Source: Candidatus Stahliibacteriota bacterium
GTDB lineage: Bacteria; Hydrothermota; UBA3073
Direction: 5' to 3'
Assembly (NCBI GenBank): GCA_030627085.1
Contig: DAOUSS010000051.1
Location: forward strand, 1-8,716
Length of the DNA stretch: 8,716 nt
Within the stretch, counting starts at the first letter, position 1. Each line of letters begins with the position of its first letter. Both the position numbers and the translations under genes were made by a program. Positions 7,024 to 8,716 of this stretch are shown piece by piece. Below the pieces are notes generated by a model that was given only the letters and a program-made list of their open reading frames with translations, did not search any database and was not told where the DNA came from.

Positions 7024-8538
7024 ATGAATATACTCTGGATAGACGATGAAATAGACCTGTTAAAACCCCTTATAATGCTCCTAAAAGAGAAGGGCTATAA
7101 TGTGACAGGAGTTTCCTCAGGAGATGATGGTATATCCCTGCTCAAAAAGTTTCCGTTCGATCTTGTGCTTTTGGACGAGATTATGCCAGGCAAAGACGGA
7201 CTTGCCAGCTTGCGGGACATAAGAACCACAGATACCCATATACCGGTGGTGATGATTACAAAGAGTGAAGAAGAAGAACTCATAGAAAAGGCGTATAGTG
7301 CAAGGGCTACAGATTACCTTGTGAAACCCATCAAACCCCAGCAGCTTATCTCTACAGTGAAAAGGATACTCGAAAGAAGAGATATCATCAAAAGGAAACA
7401 GCCAGAGGATTATGCAAAATTCTACTCATCTGTTAACAGTGAGATATACAGCGATATCAGAATTGAGGAATGGATTGCAATCTATCGTGATATTATAAAA
7501 TGGGATATAGAACTTCATAACTTCGGGGACGAGGAATTCAGAAAGACCCATAAAGATCTTTTGTGGACAGCAGAAAGGCAGTTTGCGAGATTTATGGAAG
7601 CAGAATATCCAAAATGGCTTCTGGAGGGTAAAGGTCCCGATCTATCACCAGACATAGTAAGAAAGTATGTTATGCCAAGAATAGTGAAAGAGAGACGGGT
7701 TTATTTCATATTGCTGGATTGCATGAGGTATGACCAATGGCTTGCTATAAAATCCGTACTTCAAGGGGATTTCAATATTGAAGAAAGCCAGTATTTGGCA
7801 ATCCTCCCCTCTGCAACACCCTACGCCCGTAACTCGATATTTGCTGGTGTCTTTCCCGATGAGCTATCTCACAGATTTTCGAGATTCTGGGATCCCGAGG
7901 AAAATAGATTTGAAAGAGATCTTCTCGCTATGCAGGTTGAAGAGATCAAAAACATAAAAGGACCGGTCTATTTTAAAATACGGAATATTCAGGAGGCGCA
8001 AACCCTCGAAGAAAGAACGCAGGCATACAGGAAGGCAAGGTTTGTATCCATTGTTATAAACTTCCTTGATATACTCATTCATCAGAGAATGGAATCTCAA
8101 GTAATAGAAGAGGTTATTCCAGATGAGGATTCTTTGAGGGAATTTACGAGACTATGGTTTACCAAATCACACATATATAATCTACTGAGAGAACTAAGAG
8201 ATATAAAGGCAACAGTGGTAATAACCACAGATCATGGTGCAATAATCACACACAAACCGACCTTAATAGAGGGCGGAAAGACCATCTCAAAAAATCTTCG
8301 GTACAAATATGGCCCTGTGCTCAAAACAAATGAGCGCCACTGCATATATATAGAAGAGCCTGAAAGATTTAGATTACCTAACAGCGGAATAAAATATGCA
8401 ATAGCAAAGGAAGATTACTACTTTATTTATCCATCTCATCCGGAAAAATACGAAGCGGAATACAAACATACATTCCAGCACGGCGGCGTATCTATGCAGG
8501 AACAGATATTACCCGTAGCGGTTCTTACACCCAAATAG
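7024..8538 (+). CDS. porX: PorX-like response regulator with PglZ/alkaline-phosphatase-like output domain
   Basis: A 504-residue protein with the full PorX architecture. Residues 1-120 are a receiver domain: acidic pocket D7/D8, phospho-acceptor D51 (VLLDEIMPGKDG), T79 and K101 (LVKP). Residues about 125-225 are helical, matching the helical linker of PorX. Residues about 228-504 are a PglZ-type alkaline-phosphatase-superfamily domain. Its metal and catalytic set looks complete: D232 (LLDCMRYD), nucleophile-position T265 (PSATPYARN), D349 and H353 (DILIH), D403-H404 (TTDHG) and H486 (FQHGG). In Bacteroidota, PorX controls T9SS gene expression, and its PglZ domain has been reported as a metal-dependent phosphodiesterase acting on oligonucleotides. 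There is no DNA-binding domain, so output is enzymatic or through a partner such as a sigma factor. Its position after a kinase gene suggests a cognate pair. Length is as expected for the family. Confidence 0.93.
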   Translation: MNILWIDDEIDLLKPLIMLLKEKGYNVTGVSSGDDGISLLKKFPFDLVLLDEIMPGKDGLASLRDIRTTDTHIPVVMITKSEEEELIEKAYSARATDYLVKPIKPQQLISTVKRILERRDIIKRKQPEDYAKFYSSVNSEIYSDIRIEEWIAIYRDIIKWDIELHNFGDEEFRKTHKDLLWTAERQFARFMEAEYPKWLLEGKGPDLSPDIVRKYVMPRIVKERRVYFILLDCMRYDQWLAIKSVLQGDFNIEESQYLAILPSATPYARNSIFAGVFPDELSHRFSRFWDPEENRFERDLLAMQVEEIKNIKGPVYFKIRNIQEAQTLEERTQAYRKARFVSIVINFLDILIHQRMESQVIEEVIPDEDSLREFTRLWFTKSHIYNLLRELRDIKATVVITTDHGAIITHKPTLIEGGKTISKNLRYKYGPVLKTNERHCIYIEEPERFRLPNSGIKYAIAKEDYYFIYPSHPEKYEAEYKHTFQHGGVSMQEQILPVAVLTPK

Positions 8539-8574
8539 AGAGATAAGCTGTACTCTTGTATTATGTTTATTATT

Positions 8575-8608
8575 CTTCGTTTCTTTTGTTTGCCCAAAAG
8601 AAACGAAG
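8575..8608. repeat. Perfect 14-bp-arm inverted repeat downstream of porX, with an alternative partner arm
   Basis: CTTCGTTTCTTTTG (8575-8588) pairs perfectly with CAAAAGAAACGAAG (8595-8608) over a 6-nt loop TTTGCC. The same left end can also pair with a second arm: ATTCTTCG (8572-8579) with CGAAGAAT (8612-8619). CGAAGCTTCG (8604-8613) is itself a palindrome. The position, 36 nt after the porX stop, suits a terminator, but no T tract follows on either strand. It resembles AAAAGAAACGAA-type intergenic palindromes common in other bacteria (from memory). I rate it a dispersed palindrome that may also end the transcript. Confidence 0.6.
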
Positions 8609-8655
8609 CTTCGAAGAATGCTGTGCAAAAGAAAAGGGCACCCCGTATGTTTTTC

Positions 8656-8708
8656 TGTGGGAAAGGTCTCTTGACCTTGACTGTCGAGACCGGGAGGTCT
8701 CTCCCACA
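8656..8708. repeat. Compact three-way-junction-like palindromic element
   Basis: Three perfect helices nest without wasted bases. An outer stem TGTGGGA (8656-8662) pairs with TCCCACA (8702-8708). A hairpin AAGGTC-TCTT-GACCTT (8663-8678) abuts it. A 7-nt joiner GACTGTC (8679-8685) follows, and then a hairpin GAGACC-GGGA-GGTCTC (8686-8701), which abuts the outer 3' arm. GGGA is a GNRA-type loop. A competing pairing of GGTCTC (8665-8670) with GAGACC (8686-8691) also exists. It may be a repeat of the REP/BIME kind or a structured RNA. No gene is seen in 8539-8716. Confidence 0.6.
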
Positions 8709-8716
8709 AAGAGATG

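Noticed and set aside
8509..8709. Minus-strand 66-codon open frame after porX
   Set aside because: It is made of the palindromes and overlaps the porX end; no ribosome-binding site or recognisable protein features.

Overview
This window is a compact AT-rich bacterial segment with six protein genes, all on the + strand. No rRNA, tRNA, CRISPR array, transposase or integrase was seen. The best organism clue is the gene content. There is a PorX-type regulator (receiver plus PglZ/alkaline-phosphatase-like domain), a histidine kinase with the H-box form AHQLGTPLSS, and a subtilase ending in a FlgD-Ig/Por-secretion-tail-like domain. This points to the FCB side of Bacteria (Bacteroidota and relatives) or a nearby candidate phylum such as WOR-3/Cloacimonadota-like lineages. 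The exact phylum is an inference.

Layout. Positions 1-167 are non-coding: three small hairpins spaced exactly 22 nt apart, then a perfect 9-bp-arm inverted repeat just before the first gene. Positions 168-995 encode an unrecognised coiled-coil protein. Positions 1032-5579 form a tightly packed, probably translationally coupled run: a family-2 glycosyltransferase, a TPR-rich Slt-type lytic transglycosylase (11-base overlap), and a secreted S8 peptidase (TAATG overlap). Positions 5580-5760 are a spacer made largely of degenerate heptamer tandem repeats. Positions 5761-6852 encode a two-TM sensor histidine kinase. Positions 6853-7023 are a second spacer built of 11-, 8- and 10-bp tandem repeats. 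Positions 7024-8538 encode the PorX-like protein. Positions 8539-8716 hold a 14-bp-arm inverted repeat and a compact three-way-junction-like palindromic element.

How the genes may work together. In Bacteroidota, PorX with a sensor kinase controls the type IX secretion system (T9SS), whose cargo proteins carry C-terminal sorting domains. Here a putative cargo protease, a kinase and PorX are consecutive. An envelope-remodelling transglycosylase and a surface-polysaccharide-type glycosyltransferase lie immediately upstream. The window therefore reads as a cell-envelope/secretion neighbourhood with its own two-component control. No T9SS core gene is visible, so the T9SS link is inferred from family knowledge.

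The most unusual feature outside the genes is that every spacer longer than 100 bp carries a different kind of short repeat, several with GNRA-type (GTAA or GGGA) hairpin loops.
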